A DNA stretch of 64,000 nt from Halomicroarcula saliterrae (GCF_031624395.1 NZ_JAMQON010000005.1:340358-404357); one strand, 5' to 3'; shown: positions 16,613-26,629, numbered from the stretch's first letter. Numbers and translations are program-made. Notes: generated by a model from the sequence alone, not told the origin.

Positions 16613-17383
16613 TTACGTCCCGGTCACCGTCCGGGTCGTCAACGCGTCGAGCGAATCCTCGACGCGATAGGCGGGTGTCTCCACAGCGATCGTCGAGTCC
16701 GGCCCGACGTCGGAGAACCGGAGTTCGAGCGTGTAGCTCCCGCCCTCGGCGATAGGCGTCGCCTCGCGCTGTCCCGTCGGCTCGTGCCACGCCCACGCCG
16801 TCTGTCCGGCGTCGTCGGCCGCCGTCCGTCCGCGAATGCGCTGTACCGCTGGCCGGGACGTGACAGCGGTCCCGGAGACAGGATACCCCCGCGTCTGCCA
16901 CTCCCAGAACCCCTCGTCGATGACGAACACCCGCTCGTATCCGTTCTTGATGAGCGTCGCGGCCCGGAGCGAGGAGAGATGGTGCGGACACCCGCAGTAG
17001 CAGACGATACGGTCGTCGTTCGGCCAGTCACTGACCGGGTCGTCGGCGCCGCCGTCGGGGGCCGGACTCAACACAGCCCCGGTGATATGCGACCGGGCGT
17101 ACTGAGCCCGACCCCTCGCGTCCGCGAACCGCGCAGTCCCCTCGCGGTACCAGTACTGGGTCGCGTCTATCGGTGCGAGCGGAACGTCGACCCCCTCGAC
17201 AGTCGTCGTGGGAAACGACCCCGTATCGATGTCCCGTTCCGTCGACGGCGTTCCGGACTGCGCGGGATACCCATCGCTGGCGGGAGCGACAGCGCCATCG
17301 GGAGTGTCGTTCGAGTCCCCGCTGCAGCCGGCGAGCCCGCCACATACCGTCCCACAGAGGGCGAGGTATCCACGGCGTTGCAT
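16613..17383 (-). CDS. rhodanese-domain lipoprotein
   Basis: A 256-residue exported protein starting MQRRGYLALCGTVCGGLAGC, a Tat/lipobox-type signal. The rhodanese domain covers about residues 75-175 with an unusual active loop CYCGCPHH in place of a CxxGxR loop, followed by VFVIDEGFWEWQTRGYPV. A C-terminal beta-rich domain follows (GSYTLELRFSDVGPDSTIAVET). It probably binds or transfers sulfur, or a metal through the three cysteines, outside the membrane. It faces the NifU gene convergently. Confidence 0.8.
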   Translation of the reverse strand: MQRRGYLALCGTVCGGLAGCSGDSNDTPDGAVAPASDGYPAQSGTPSTERDIDTGSFPTTTVEGVDVPLAPIDATQYWYREGTARFADARGRAQYARSHITGAVLSPAPDGGADDPVSDWPNDDRIVCYCGCPHHLSSLRAATLIKNGYERVFVIDEGFWEWQTRGYPVSGTAVTSRPAVQRIRGRTAADDAGQTAWAWHEPTGQREATPIAEGGSYTLELRFSDVGPDSTIAVETPAYRVEDSLDALTTRTVTGT

Positions 17384-17577
17384 GGTATATGTATTCTAGT
17401 ATAGGTGTCCAAAATGCGTTTGGTTCGCTGCCGGAATCATGACTGTCAGCACGGACGAGCTGGGTCACCGGCGTGTCGACGTGAACACAGCGGCGGGTCG
17501 CGACTCGCAGTTTCGCGACGCGACCGGGACGACCCCGTCCGCCGCCCGAAATCTGTCGGCCAGTCGTCACACTGAGG

Positions 17578-17588
17578 TGATTTTATAA
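17578..17588 (+). promoter_or_regulatory. TATA element of RHH gene
   Basis: The TGATTTTATAA region lies about 27-30 bp before GTG 17614 and supports that start as leaderless. Confidence 0.45.
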
Positions 17589-17613
17589 CCGTTCACTGTC
17601 TGCTTTGGACAAC

Positions 17614-18003
17614 GTGGTCAAATCAACAGTCCGATTCCCCGAGGCGGTGATGGACCGCGTCGAGGAGATGGTCGAGGAGGATATCTTCTCGAGCAAATCG
17701 GAATTCCAGCGCTTCGCTGTGGAGTTCGTCCTGTCCGAGCTGGGCGAGTACGAACCCGAGATGGTCGACTTCGACGAGCTTCGTACCGACCTGTTCGCGT
17801 CGCGTCCCTCCACCGCTGGCGACGACGATGCCGAACTCAACGAGGCGTTCTACGAGAACGCCGCCCGCGTCCGGCAGTACGCTATCCGCGGCGACGTCGA
17901 GACGGCCGAGGAGTACATCGACACCGCCTATCCGGTGACGGACCCGCGCTGTTTGCTGTTAGACGACCTGCTGCAGGCGTATCGAACGGACGACGAATCC
18001 TAG
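17614..18003 (+). CDS. ribbon-helix-helix DNA-binding protein
   Basis: 129 residues from GTG 17614; a TTG at 17605 would add three residues. The N-terminus MVKSTVRFPEAVMDRVEEMV shows the CopG/RHH strand (STVRFP) and first helix, followed by IFSSKSEFQRFAVEFVL as second helix. The C-terminal half is acidic and may mediate partner binding. RHH proteins bind DNA as dimers and repress transcription. It is convergent with the partition operon and could regulate it. Confidence 0.8.
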   Translation: MVKSTVRFPEAVMDRVEEMVEEDIFSSKSEFQRFAVEFVLSELGEYEPEMVDFDELRTDLFASRPSTAGDDDAELNEAFYENAARVRQYAIRGDVETAEEYIDTAYPVTDPRCLLLDDLLQAYRTDDES

Positions 18004-18025
18004 CGCCTCGGCGTAGACGGCCGTT

Positions 18026-18457
18026 TCAGGACCAGCCGTACCCCCATTCGTCCAGCTTCTCCCGGACGAGTTCGGGACGCTCCTCCGCGATAGCCATCGC
18101 CGCTTCAGTGACGTCCGTTTTGTAGACGTCTTCGCCGAATTCGGCTTCCATCTGGGTCACGAGGTCGTCGATACCGGCCTCGATGTGGTCGCGGAGGAAG
18201 ACAGGTCGCTGCGTTCGACCGTCTTTGACGCCGTCCCGCGAGTGAATGTACGGGAGCGAACGGCTCTGTGACGAGAGAGTGTCCGCTGGTGAAGTCTCGG
18301 GCGATGCGAGCCCGGAATCAGTCGCCGGACCGTCGGTCGAGTCAGATTCGGTCGCCGGACCGTCGGTCAGGCCGGAATCGGCGTCGGTCTCGGCGTCACC
18401 GGCCGCCTCGTCCGGGGCCTCGTCAGCGAACGGGTCGTCAGCGGAGCCTTGCTTCAT
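18026..18457 (-). CDS. partition partner of ParA, probable RHH centromere-binding protein
   Basis: 143 residues from ATG 18457, which overlaps the ParA stop (ATGA). The N-terminal ~70 residues are acidic and repetitive (GLTDGPATESDSTDGPATDS) and probably disordered. The C-terminal part fits a ribbon-helix-helix: strand TQRPVFLRD, helix HIEAGIDDLVTQMEAEFG, then helix YKTDVTEAAMAIAEE. A ParA gene followed by a small RHH gene is the type Ib partition layout, in which the RHH protein binds an iteron array upstream of parA. Such an array is present at 19299-19558. Confidence 0.65.
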   Translation of the reverse strand: MKQGSADDPFADEAPDEAAGDAETDADSGLTDGPATESDSTDGPATDSGLASPETSPADTLSSQSRSLPYIHSRDGVKDGRTQRPVFLRDHIEAGIDDLVTQMEAEFGEDVYKTDVTEAAMAIAEERPELVREKLDEWGYGWS

Positions 18458-19293
18458 GCTTTCACCGCCGTCTCTTCCCGGATTCGGTCGGCAAGCGCGT
18501 CGAACTTCTCCAGGGTCTCCAGTTCGTGCTCGCGCTCGCGGTCGCGATGCGTTTCGATATAGCGGTATGCGGTACACTGTTCCGCCCAGCAGCCTTCGAG
18601 CAGTGAGGAGCGCTCCCGGAATCGAACCTGCGTCTCCCAGCCGTCCGCGGTCAGTTGTTCGAGGAATCTGTCCTGGTCGTTCATCCCCTTGTAACGGTTC
18701 GGGACCACGGCGAGCACGCCGACTTCGATACCCAGTGACTCTTCGAGACCACCGACGAGCTGGTCGAGACCCTGCACCGATTCGTACCCCTTCCCACTGG
18801 GCTCGAACGGAATCACGAGATGGCGAGTGGCGTGGATAGCGTTGTGGAGTTTGATGTCGGCACTCGCTGGCGGGTCGATTATCAGTGTATCGTAGGTCTC
18901 GTGAACGCCGGCCTCCCGGAGGACACGGAGCAGTTGTTTGTTCGGATTCCAGGACTCCCCGAAGTCCGCGGCTTCTTCCTCCCGTCGGCGGAGATGTTTC
19001 GACGCGTACTCGAGGATGTTGTGTGCCGGGACGACGTCGATGCCTTCGCTCGTCTTTATCAGGTCAGCGAACTCGCCCCGCGGCCGGTCTATCATGTGTC
19101 GGAGGAGACTGTCCGCCTGGTCGTTGTTGCGGTCCTCGGCGACGTCCAGCAGGTGCGACATCGAGGCCTCCTGTGTGTCGAGGTCGATCGCCAGCACCCT
19201 TCGTCCGGCGCGAACTTCCGCTTTCGCGAGATTCGTCGCGAGTGTCGTCTTGCCGACGCCCCCCGCCTCCGAGTACACCGTGTAAGCCAGCAT
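18454..19293 (-). CDS. parA: ParA-type partition ATPase
   Basis: A 279-residue deviant Walker ATPase: EAGGVGKTTLATNLA near residues 9-23, with signature lysine, and DTLIIDPPAS for the Walker A-prime aspartate region. No N-terminal HTH is present, as in short plasmid ParAs. It would dynamically position the replicon through its partner encoded at 18026. Its start codon abuts the 13-bp repeat array, so the promoter lies within or beside the likely centromere and may be autoregulated. Confidence 0.9.
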   Translation of the reverse strand: MLAYTVYSEAGGVGKTTLATNLAKAEVRAGRRVLAIDLDTQEASMSHLLDVAEDRNNDQADSLLRHMIDRPRGEFADLIKTSEGIDVVPAHNILEYASKHLRRREEEAADFGESWNPNKQLLRVLREAGVHETYDTLIIDPPASADIKLHNAIHATRHLVIPFEPSGKGYESVQGLDQLVGGLEESLGIEVGVLAVVPNRYKGMNDQDRFLEQLTADGWETQVRFRERSSLLEGCWAEQCTAYRYIETHRDREREHELETLEKFDALADRIREETAVKA

Positions 19294-19298
19294 AGTCA

Positions 19299-19558
19299 GT
19301 TAGTCAGGCTCATTAGCTATAAAGCTCAGTCAGACGGTATAGCTAATCAGTATAGCTATTTAGCTCAGCTATACAGCTTAGCTGAACGAGTTAGCTGGAA
19401 GAGTTAGCTCATAGATATAGCCGAGAAGGTTAGCTATACAATGTGGCTGAGTAGCGCAACTGAGTGGATTAGCTGCAAGACGTAGCTGAGAGAATCAGCC
19501 ACAGCGAGTAGCGGGAACGTATAGCCAAGGAAGTGAGCTGAAAGGGACAACTGAGACT
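19299..19558. repeat. array of ~20 direct 13-bp repeats, candidate centromere
   Basis: The core AGCT (or AGCC, AACT, AGTC, AGCG variants) recurs at exactly 13-bp steps: 19302, 19315, 19328, 19341 and so on to 19549. The unit consensus is about nTTAGCTgAnAgg. The middle units (19338-19441) are the best conserved. The array fills the intergenic space upstream of parA and contains no ORF. Strict period, position and the ParA/RHH operon together suggest a partition centromere; an iteron origin is the alternative. Confidence 0.85.
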
Positions 19559-19607
19559 AGAGAAGCTATGAAGAGTCGCTCCAATCGTCACAACCGTACG
19601 TGGATGG

Positions 19608-19650
19608 GTTAACCAACAAACAGAAGTCGTCGCGGATCTTGTTGGTTAGC
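19608..19650. repeat. inverted repeat GTTAACCAACAA / TTGTTGGTTAGC
   Basis: Two 12-bp arms (19608-19619 and 19639-19650) match at 11 positions across a 19-bp spacer. The right arm ends 2 bp before the ATG at 19653. The same arm sequence forms a perfect inverted repeat at 60178-60219, so this is likely an operator of a replicon-encoded regulator. Confidence 0.7.
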
Positions 19651-19652
19651 AC

Positions 19653-20021
19653 ATGAGCGACCGGGACCGCGCGGTCGAAGCCCTCGAACGTCTCCGTGCG
19701 ATGGAGCCGTTCGATGGCGGTGAGTCCACGATAGAGCGACATCGGCAGGAAGCCATCCGCCACGTGACGACACTGGTCGCGGAGCTGGAACAGTCGGACC
19801 AATCGGGAACAGCGGATGACTCGGTCGAGACGCCGGACGGCTGGGAGGACGGCGACGCGTGGGAAGACAAAGTCGAAACAGCGCGTGAGAAAGCTGCGAT
19901 ACCCCCATCGAAGGGGACGCTGACGACGAAGACCATCAAAGGACGGGAGTACTACTACCTGCAGTGGCGAGACGGTGAGAAAGTCAAGAGCCAATACGTG
20001 GCCCCAGTCGACCCGGCGTAA
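19653..20021 (+). CDS. small conserved protein with C-terminal KGREYYYLQWRDG motif
   Basis: A 122-residue protein. The N-terminal part is helical and acidic (EALERLRAMEPFDGGESTIERHRQEAIRHV). The C-terminal ~40 residues (TLTTKTIKGREYYYLQWRDGEKVKSQYV) match a short beta-rich motif that I recognise from many small plasmid- and phage-borne proteins of unknown function. Its start sits on an inverted repeat, suggesting tight regulation. It lies just beyond the centromere array and is probably a replicon-maintenance gene. Confidence 0.7.
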   Translation: MSDRDRAVEALERLRAMEPFDGGESTIERHRQEAIRHVTTLVAELEQSDQSGTADDSVETPDGWEDGDAWEDKVETAREKAAIPPSKGTLTTKTIKGREYYYLQWRDGEKVKSQYVAPVDPA

Positions 20022-20075
20022 ACGGGAATCGGCTGTTCTCACCGACGGTGTACGGAGATTCTCGCCACGGAGTAG

Positions 20076-20333
20076 GACGCGGCCCTGATCGCGCTGGACG
20101 AGGTCGACCGACTCGGCGACGACGTGAAGAACAACGACGTCGGCGAAGTGACCGAGGAGCATCTCGAACTCGCCTCTCTCGAACTGACCGAGGAACACGG
20201 CGGGACGGGGAAGCGGAGGTGCAAGGAACACTGCCCGCTCTGGGAACCCAGCGTCGCGGTCAAGATGGCCCCCGGTCCGGCCCACGTCCATAGCGACCGG
20301 CGATGGGCTCCCGTGTCAGTGCCGATTGGGTGA
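20076..20333 (+). pseudogene. possible coding remnant
   Basis: After an in-frame TAG at 20073 the frame reads like haloarchaeal protein (ALIALDEVDRLGDDVKNNDV, then EVTEEHLELASLELTEEHGG). It then loses that character toward 20333. It could be a decayed gene fragment, or a short gene starting near 20124. No family is recognised. Confidence 0.3.
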
Positions 20334-20403
20334 CCCGCTGGACATCCACGACAGACACCGGACAGCCAAACCCTTAACGCCGCCAGACTCCGACGGCGAA
20401 CAG

Positions 20404-21132
20404 ATGGACGTGGCACTGGTCACCGTCGGAGACGAACTGCTGGCCGGAGATACGGAGAACACGAACGCGTCGTGGCTGGGTCGACAGCTCACCGCGGCGG
20501 GCGTGACCGTCACTCGCGTGCTGACTGTGCCCGACAGCGAGTCGGTCATCGCCGACGCCGTCTCCAGGTACCGCGACGCGTTCGACGCGGTCATCGTCAC
20601 CGGTGGTATCGGTGGCACACCGGACGACGTGACGAAGGCCGGGGTCGCACGGGCGTTCGGTCGCGACCTCGTCGTCCCCGACGACGTGCGGGCGCATCTC
20701 GAAGCGAAGGCCGAACAGTTCGCCGCGGACAACCCGGAGCTGGTCGACCGGTACGAGATGGAGCTGGACCTCGACGCGTGGGCGTCGGTCCCCGAGGGCG
20801 GACAGGCGCTGCTGACCGACGAGAGCTTCGCCGCGGGCTGTGTCGTCGACGGCGTCTACGTGCTGCCCGGCATTCCCGAGGAACTCGAAGCGATGTACGA
20901 GAGTATCGCCGACGAGTTCGACGGCGACCGGACGGCGGAGACGATACACACGCCCGCGCCGGAAGGCGCACTGGTCGGGGCCGTTACGACCGCCCGCGAG
21001 AAGTTCGACGTCGCCGTGGGGAGCTATCCCCGGAAAGACGACGAGCCGGGCCGGGTGAAGATTACCGGCGACGACCCGGCGGCCGTCGCCGACGCGACCG
21101 CGTGGCTCCGCGAGCGAATCGAGACCGAGTGA
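20404..21132 (+). CDS. MoaB/CinA-type molybdopterin-binding-fold protein
   Basis: 242 residues from ATG 20404; an upstream ATG at 20326 gives a non-conserved extension. The start MDVALVTVGDELLAGDTENTNASWL and the later VIVTGGIGGTPDDVTKAGVA are the signature of the MPT-binding domain shared by MoaB, MogA and CinA N-termini. The nitrate reductase operon next door needs a bis-MGD cofactor, so a role linked to molybdopterin is reasonable, although CinA-like nucleotide pyrophosphatase activity is equally possible. It is convergent with the Mrp gene. Confidence 0.82.
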   Translation: MDVALVTVGDELLAGDTENTNASWLGRQLTAAGVTVTRVLTVPDSESVIADAVSRYRDAFDAVIVTGGIGGTPDDVTKAGVARAFGRDLVVPDDVRAHLEAKAEQFAADNPELVDRYEMELDLDAWASVPEGGQALLTDESFAAGCVVDGVYVLPGIPEELEAMYESIADEFDGDRTAETIHTPAPEGALVGAVTTAREKFDVAVGSYPRKDDEPGRVKITGDDPAAVADATAWLRERIETE

Positions 21133-21144
21133 GAAGGGTCCGGC

Positions 21145-22383
<1,239 letters not shown>

Positions 22384-22386
22384 GAG

Positions 22387-23229
22387 TCAGAGGTCCGGTA
22401 TCCGGTTGAGTCGGTCCTCACCGGGGAGGAGTCGGCTGTCTGTTTCGAGCGCCCCGCCGAACTGACGGCGGAACCGCGCGGGGTCGGTGTCCAGCGCGTG
22501 CTCTGCGGTCTGTCGGACGACCGTCGCGGGGTCGTCAGTCAGCTCTCGGAGTCGGTCACGGGCGCGGTCGGAGTCCACGCCGCCGAGCATGTGGGCGGCC
22601 CACTCCCGGAGGCGCTCACTGTCGGCCCTGCTCAGTTCCAGGAGGGTCTCCGCCATCGCTTCCCCGCGAACCTTGAACAGGGAGATGGCCGCGTTCCGCA
22701 CCACCGCGTGGTGGTCGTCCGCGTCGAGTGTGGCCGCGATATCGGCCTCGTGGGCCTCGCGGTCGATGTTGTCGAGCGCGACCAGCGCCTCGGCGCGGAC
22801 CCACGGGTCGGGGTCGTCGAGCAGTTCGACCGCGACGGCGGCCGCCCGCTCGCCGCCGTGGGCGGTCAGCGCCTCCACGGCGAACTGTCGCACGTCGCTG
22901 TCGTCGTCGGTCGTCGCGGCGCGGGCCAGCCCGCGTACCACCCCGTCGGCGGTCGGCGCGTCCGCCAGTGCGAGGGCCGCTCGCCGTCGGTCGACCGGGC
23001 TCTCCCGGTCTAACTCGTCGAGTAGGTCGGCCACCGGGAACGCCTCGACGGGTTCGGTATCGGTCGCGGCGAGTTCCTCGGGGGTCGCCTCCCCGATGGT
23101 GACGTCGTCACGGTCGACTTCGATGTCCGCCAGCGCCTCGATATCGGTGTGCATCCCGGGGCTCTTGGCCGGGTCCAGTTGCGGGTCCGGCTCCTCGCGG
23201 AGATGCTGCTCGAACTCGTCGTCGGTCAT
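22387..23229 (-). CDS. HEAT-repeat protein of nitrate operon
   Basis: 280 residues from ATG 23229 in an ATGA overlap with the upstream gene; longer upstream ORF sequence is a shadow. After an acidic N-terminus come about five HEAT repeats (RRAALALADAPTADGVV, then VRQFAVEALTAHG, VRAEALVALDNID and so on). Proteins of this type occur in haloarchaeal nar clusters. It may be a scaffold for enzyme maturation, but no catalytic residues are seen. Confidence 0.8.
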   Translation of the reverse strand: MTDDEFEQHLREEPDPQLDPAKSPGMHTDIEALADIEVDRDDVTIGEATPEELAATDTEPVEAFPVADLLDELDRESPVDRRRAALALADAPTADGVVRGLARAATTDDDSDVRQFAVEALTAHGGERAAAVAVELLDDPDPWVRAEALVALDNIDREAHEADIAATLDADDHHAVVRNAAISLFKVRGEAMAETLLELSRADSERLREWAAHMLGGVDSDRARDRLRELTDDPATVVRQTAEHALDTDPARFRRQFGGALETDSRLLPGEDRLNRIPDL

Positions 23230-24050
23230 CGGTCGACCCCCCGAACGAGCGCGGTGACGCCGAGCGCGAACGGGACGGCGCGTGTCACCGTGACCGGGAC
23301 GCCGGCGGCGGCCACCAGCGCCACGCCGGCTACCAGCCACCAGCGTCGCACCCGAAGGGCGGCGCTGCCGGCCGTCACGACGCCGGCCACGGCGACGGCG
23401 ACCACCGGCAGCGGTGTGCCGACGGCACCGGTGGTGACGAGGGTGACCGCGCCGGCGACGAACGGCAGCGAGTAGGCGAACCAGAGAGTGACGGCGAGAC
23501 CGACGGCGCCCGATACCAGCGACCACACGTCGGCGGTACCCAGCGCCGGGAGCGCCCCGAGGGCCAGGAACGCGACAATCGAGCCCAGTCGACGGGCCGG
23601 AGCGACGCCGACGACGCCACTGAGGCTACTCCAGGCCAGCGCGAGGGTCAGGAGCGCGACGGCGACGCCGCTGAGCGGAGTGAACACGTCCCGGTGTGCG
23701 CCGACGAACACCGCGGTCCCGCCGGCGAGCGCGACCGTCGCCGGGACGGTGGCCACGGGCGTGCCCGCGGCGAGCAGTCCGAAGACGCCACCGAACAGGG
23801 CGCCGACGCCGGCCGTCGGTGTGGCCGCTCGCAGGCCACCGGCGACCAGCGCGGCCGCGGCCGCCACCGTCGAGGCGGTTTCGAGTGCCGACAGCGGGGC
23901 CGCGCCCGGCGTACTGGGAGCGTTGACCAGCAGCGCGGTGAGAAACCGGAGGGTGACGGCGACCGTGGCCACGCCGAGGGTGCCCGTGGCGACGGACGCC
24001 GCGGGGTCGGCGGTCCGGTCCGGCCGGAGCCGCCTCCAGCGGATGCTCAT
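23226..24050 (-). CDS. polytopic membrane protein of nitrate operon
   Basis: 274 residues from ATG 24050, with eight or so hydrophobic segments rich in Ala/Val/Gly. No heme-ligand histidine pattern is evident, so it is unlikely to be a NarI-type cytochrome b. It is coupled by 4-bp overlaps to the genes on both sides. The function is unknown; it may help assembly or membrane attachment of the extracellular Nar complex. Confidence 0.72.
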   Translation of the reverse strand: MSIRWRRLRPDRTADPAASVATGTLGVATVAVTLRFLTALLVNAPSTPGAAPLSALETASTVAAAAALVAGGLRAATPTAGVGALFGGVFGLLAAGTPVATVPATVALAGGTAVFVGAHRDVFTPLSGVAVALLTLALAWSSLSGVVGVAPARRLGSIVAFLALGALPALGTADVWSLVSGAVGLAVTLWFAYSLPFVAGAVTLVTTGAVGTPLPVVAVAVAGVVTAGSAALRVRRWWLVAGVALVAAAGVPVTVTRAVPFALGVTALVRGVDR

Positions 24051-24721
24051 TCGGCCCCCTCCCGTCGCGCCGCGAGCTCGTTCCGGTCGGCGCGGACGAA
24101 CCGCTCCAGCAACGTTCCCAGAGAGCCGTAGACGTCGGTGCCGGGCTCCTCGTCGAGCCGGTCGGCCACGCCCGTCGCGGTGTGGCCGAGATGGCGGTCG
24201 TGGAAATCCAGCCGGGCCCGTGTGGCGCCCGCTCCGACGGCGGCTTCGCGACGACAGAGGTAGCCGGCGAACTCCAGCTCGTAGGTCAGCGCGTCGTGGT
24301 TGTCCCGCTGGTCCTGCTCGATTTCGAGGCCGTAGTGTTCGTACGCCCGCGCGAGGTCCAGATTCACGTCGTTCCAGGACGCCTGGGGCCGATACTTGGA
24401 CTCGTACAGCGGCACCGGCGGTCCAGACGCCTCCAGTGAGCCGTCGGTACGGTCGGTGTACTCGCTGTATCCCAGCTCGAAGATGTCGTTGTAGCGGGCC
24501 GCGAGGGTCTCGTAGTCGTCCTCGGTGCTGAGGTCGGGGACCTCGACCGACAGCGGTGTCAGCTCCACGCATCGACGCAGCTCCGCCGTCAGCGTCCCGT
24601 CGGCGGCGGCCGCGTGGAACCCCTCCTCGGGATACCGAAAGCCGACGGCCAGCGTCCGGTAGACGGCGCCCCGGGCCGCCGCGTCCCGGTCGATTCCCGA
24701 ACCGTCGTCTGTCGTCGCCAT
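24047..24721 (-). CDS. narJ: TorD/NarJ-family molybdoenzyme chaperone
   Basis: 224 residues from ATG 24721. Features fit TorD/DmsD/NarJ chaperones: all-helical, with GAVYRTLAVGFRYPEEGFH at the start and the YDIFELG-like ARYNDIFELGYSEYTDRTDG, PVPLYESKYR and YELEFAGYLCRREA segments. It would bind the NarG Tat signal or apo-protein until the Mo-bis-MGD cofactor is inserted. Its position downstream of narGH fits. Confidence 0.85.
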   Translation of the reverse strand: MATTDDGSGIDRDAAARGAVYRTLAVGFRYPEEGFHAAAADGTLTAELRRCVELTPLSVEVPDLSTEDDYETLAARYNDIFELGYSEYTDRTDGSLEASGPPVPLYESKYRPQASWNDVNLDLARAYEHYGLEIEQDQRDNHDALTYELEFAGYLCRREAAVGAGATRARLDFHDRHLGHTATGVADRLDEEPGTDVYGSLGTLLERFVRADRNELAARREGAE

Positions 24722-25551
24722 CAGTCGGGCCCCCCGCTGTGGCGGACACCGTAGGCGGTCACCGAGAGCACGACCACGACGGCGATACCCGCGACGGCCC
24801 ACAGCAACACCTCGTAGGGCGGGCCGGGCGGCCCGCCGCCGAAGGGGAAGTAGTGCCACTCGCTGACGGCCTTCTGGCCGGCCCGCTCGCCGTTGGAGCC
24901 GTTCCAGACGGCGAAGGCGACGTCGAGGTTCCGGTCGTCGGGAACCGTGGTCCGGTTCGTGTCCGTGACACCGACCTCGCGCTCGTACACCACCGTCCAC
25001 GTCGCGTTGGCGCCGCTGCCCCGATGGACGGCGGCCGTGCTCACCGAGGCGTTGGGGAACGCCGTCGTCGAGCCGGCCCCGCCCGCGAGCAGTTCCTGGC
25101 CGCCCGCCGCGCCGTCCCAGTACCAGACGTTGGCGCGGTTGTCCGGCGCACCCATGGCGATAGGCGGCCGTGAAGCCGTGTCGACCGGGAACTGGACGGC
25201 CACCGAGTCCGAGAAGGTCCGCGGGCCGTCGGCGGCCGTGTCCCGAGTGGCGTCCCGCCACCGCAGCCGGAGATACAGCCGTCCGTCGCCCCGGGCGGCC
25301 TGCACGTGGAGGCGCTCGACGGTCGTGTCGTTGGCGTTTGGCACGCTGCTGGGCGCGCTCGTGAGCGGCACCGTCGACGACGGCACGTCAGACCACCCCT
25401 CCGCGGTCGGCCCGCTCAGGTTCCCCGTCGCCGTGGCGACCGGTATCTCGTGGGCCGGCCGCGCCCCCGCGAGGGGCGCACCGACGGCCGAGAGGGCGAC
25501 GAGGAGCGCCAGCCCGGCCACGGAGACGACCGCTCCCCGCCCCTCAGCCAT
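24721..25551 (-). CDS. exported heme-binding (ethylbenzene-dehydrogenase-gamma-like) subunit
   Basis: 276 residues from ATG 25551. It has a Sec-type signal (VSVAGLALLVALSAVGAPLAGA), a beta-rich extracellular domain (LHVQAARGDGRLYLRLRWRD, then FSDSVAVQFPVD and ANVWYWDG), and a C-terminal membrane anchor near residues 250-270. This fold matches the heme b gamma subunit of DMSO-reductase-family enzymes. It would pass electrons between the NarC/NarB module and NarH on the outside of the cell. It overlaps narH by 8 bp. Confidence 0.78.
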   Translation of the reverse strand: MAEGRGAVVSVAGLALLVALSAVGAPLAGARPAHEIPVATATGNLSGPTAEGWSDVPSSTVPLTSAPSSVPNANDTTVERLHVQAARGDGRLYLRLRWRDATRDTAADGPRTFSDSVAVQFPVDTASRPPIAMGAPDNRANVWYWDGAAGGQELLAGGAGSTTAFPNASVSTAAVHRGSGANATWTVVYEREVGVTDTNRTTVPDDRNLDVAFAVWNGSNGERAGQKAVSEWHYFPFGGGPPGPPYEVLLWAVAGIAVVVVLSVTAYGVRHSGGPD

Positions 25552-26629
25552 CCTCGAACACCTCGAGCCGGTACTGCTGGGCCGGGTTCTTGTCCTGTAG
25601 AATCTCCAGTAGCTCGCTGTCGCCCCCCTGCGTGACGCGCTCTCGCTCGCGGGCGATGGTGTCGAGCGCGTCGTCGACGCGGTCGCCGAACAGCTCCCGG
25701 AGGTACTGGCGGGGGATGCGGTCGACGTCGACCGTCTCGCCGGTGTCGGTGTGCTGTGGTGGGGCGAAGGGCGGGATGTAGTAGACGTTGGGCTGGGTCT
25801 GGAACTCCGGATGGAGCGGCAGGGCGACCTCGTACTCCTCGATGAGCTTGTATATCGGGCCGTCCTCGTCGTCCAGAAAGCCGACCAGTCGCAGCTGTGG
25901 CGGACACTCCTCGGCACAAGCCGGCGCGAACGTCTCGCCGTCGGGGCCTTCGCCTTCCAGGCGCGGGTAACAGAAGATACACTTCTCCGACTTCTTCGAG
26001 ACGGTGTTGTAGTACACCTTCTTGTACGGACACCCCTCGACGCAGTACCGGTACCCCCGACAGCGGTCCTGGTCGACGAGGACGATGCCGTCCTCGGCGC
26101 GCTTGTACAGCGCCGACCGGGGGCAGGCCTCGACGCAGGACGGGTGAGTGCAGTGGTTACAGATGCGGGGGAGATAGAAGTAGTAGCTGTTGGGGTACTC
26201 CCCGGCCCCCTGGTCCTCGTCCCAGTTGGGGCCCCACTCGGCGCCCTCGCGGGGTCGCAGGGGCTCGTCGCTGCCCTCGTACATCACCTCCTCGTGGTTG
26301 AACTCCCAGGCGCGACCGTACTCCGCTTCGTCGGGAATCTCGCCGGGTTGGCGCTCGCCGTGTTCGTCTGACTTCCAGCCGCCGCCCGACTCCTCCCACC
26401 CGCGCGGGTACCCCTCGCCGGGCTTGGTCTCGACGTTGTTCCAGTACATGTACTCGCTGCCGCCGTCCTCCGTCCACAGCGATTTGCAGGCGATGGTACA
26501 GGTCTGACACCCGATACACTTGTTCAGGTCCATCACCATCGCGACCTGGTGGTCGATGCCGTCCGCGACGTTGATACGCGTCTCTTGTTCTCCCTGTCCC
26601 TCCGTATCGGTCTGCTGGTCAGTGCTCAT
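25544..26629 (-). CDS. narH: respiratory nitrate reductase beta subunit (Fe-S)
   Basis: A 361-residue ferredoxin-type protein with four cysteine clusters: CIGCQTCTIAC near 38-48, CNHCTHPSCVEACP near 163-176, CRGYRYCVEGCP near 195-206 and CIFC with CAEECP further on. In the third cluster a Tyr/Arg pair occupies positions that would modulate the cluster. It receives electrons and passes them to NarG. It overlaps narG by 4 bp and has no signal of its own, so it is exported with NarG by hitch-hiking. Confidence 0.92.
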   Translation of the reverse strand: MSTDQQTDTEGQGEQETRINVADGIDHQVAMVMDLNKCIGCQTCTIACKSLWTEDGGSEYMYWNNVETKPGEGYPRGWEESGGGWKSDEHGERQPGEIPDEAEYGRAWEFNHEEVMYEGSDEPLRPREGAEWGPNWDEDQGAGEYPNSYYFYLPRICNHCTHPSCVEACPRSALYKRAEDGIVLVDQDRCRGYRYCVEGCPYKKVYYNTVSKKSEKCIFCYPRLEGEGPDGETFAPACAEECPPQLRLVGFLDDEDGPIYKLIEEYEVALPLHPEFQTQPNVYYIPPFAPPQHTDTGETVDVDRIPRQYLRELFGDRVDDALDTIARERERVTQGGDSELLEILQDKNPAQQYRLEVFEDG

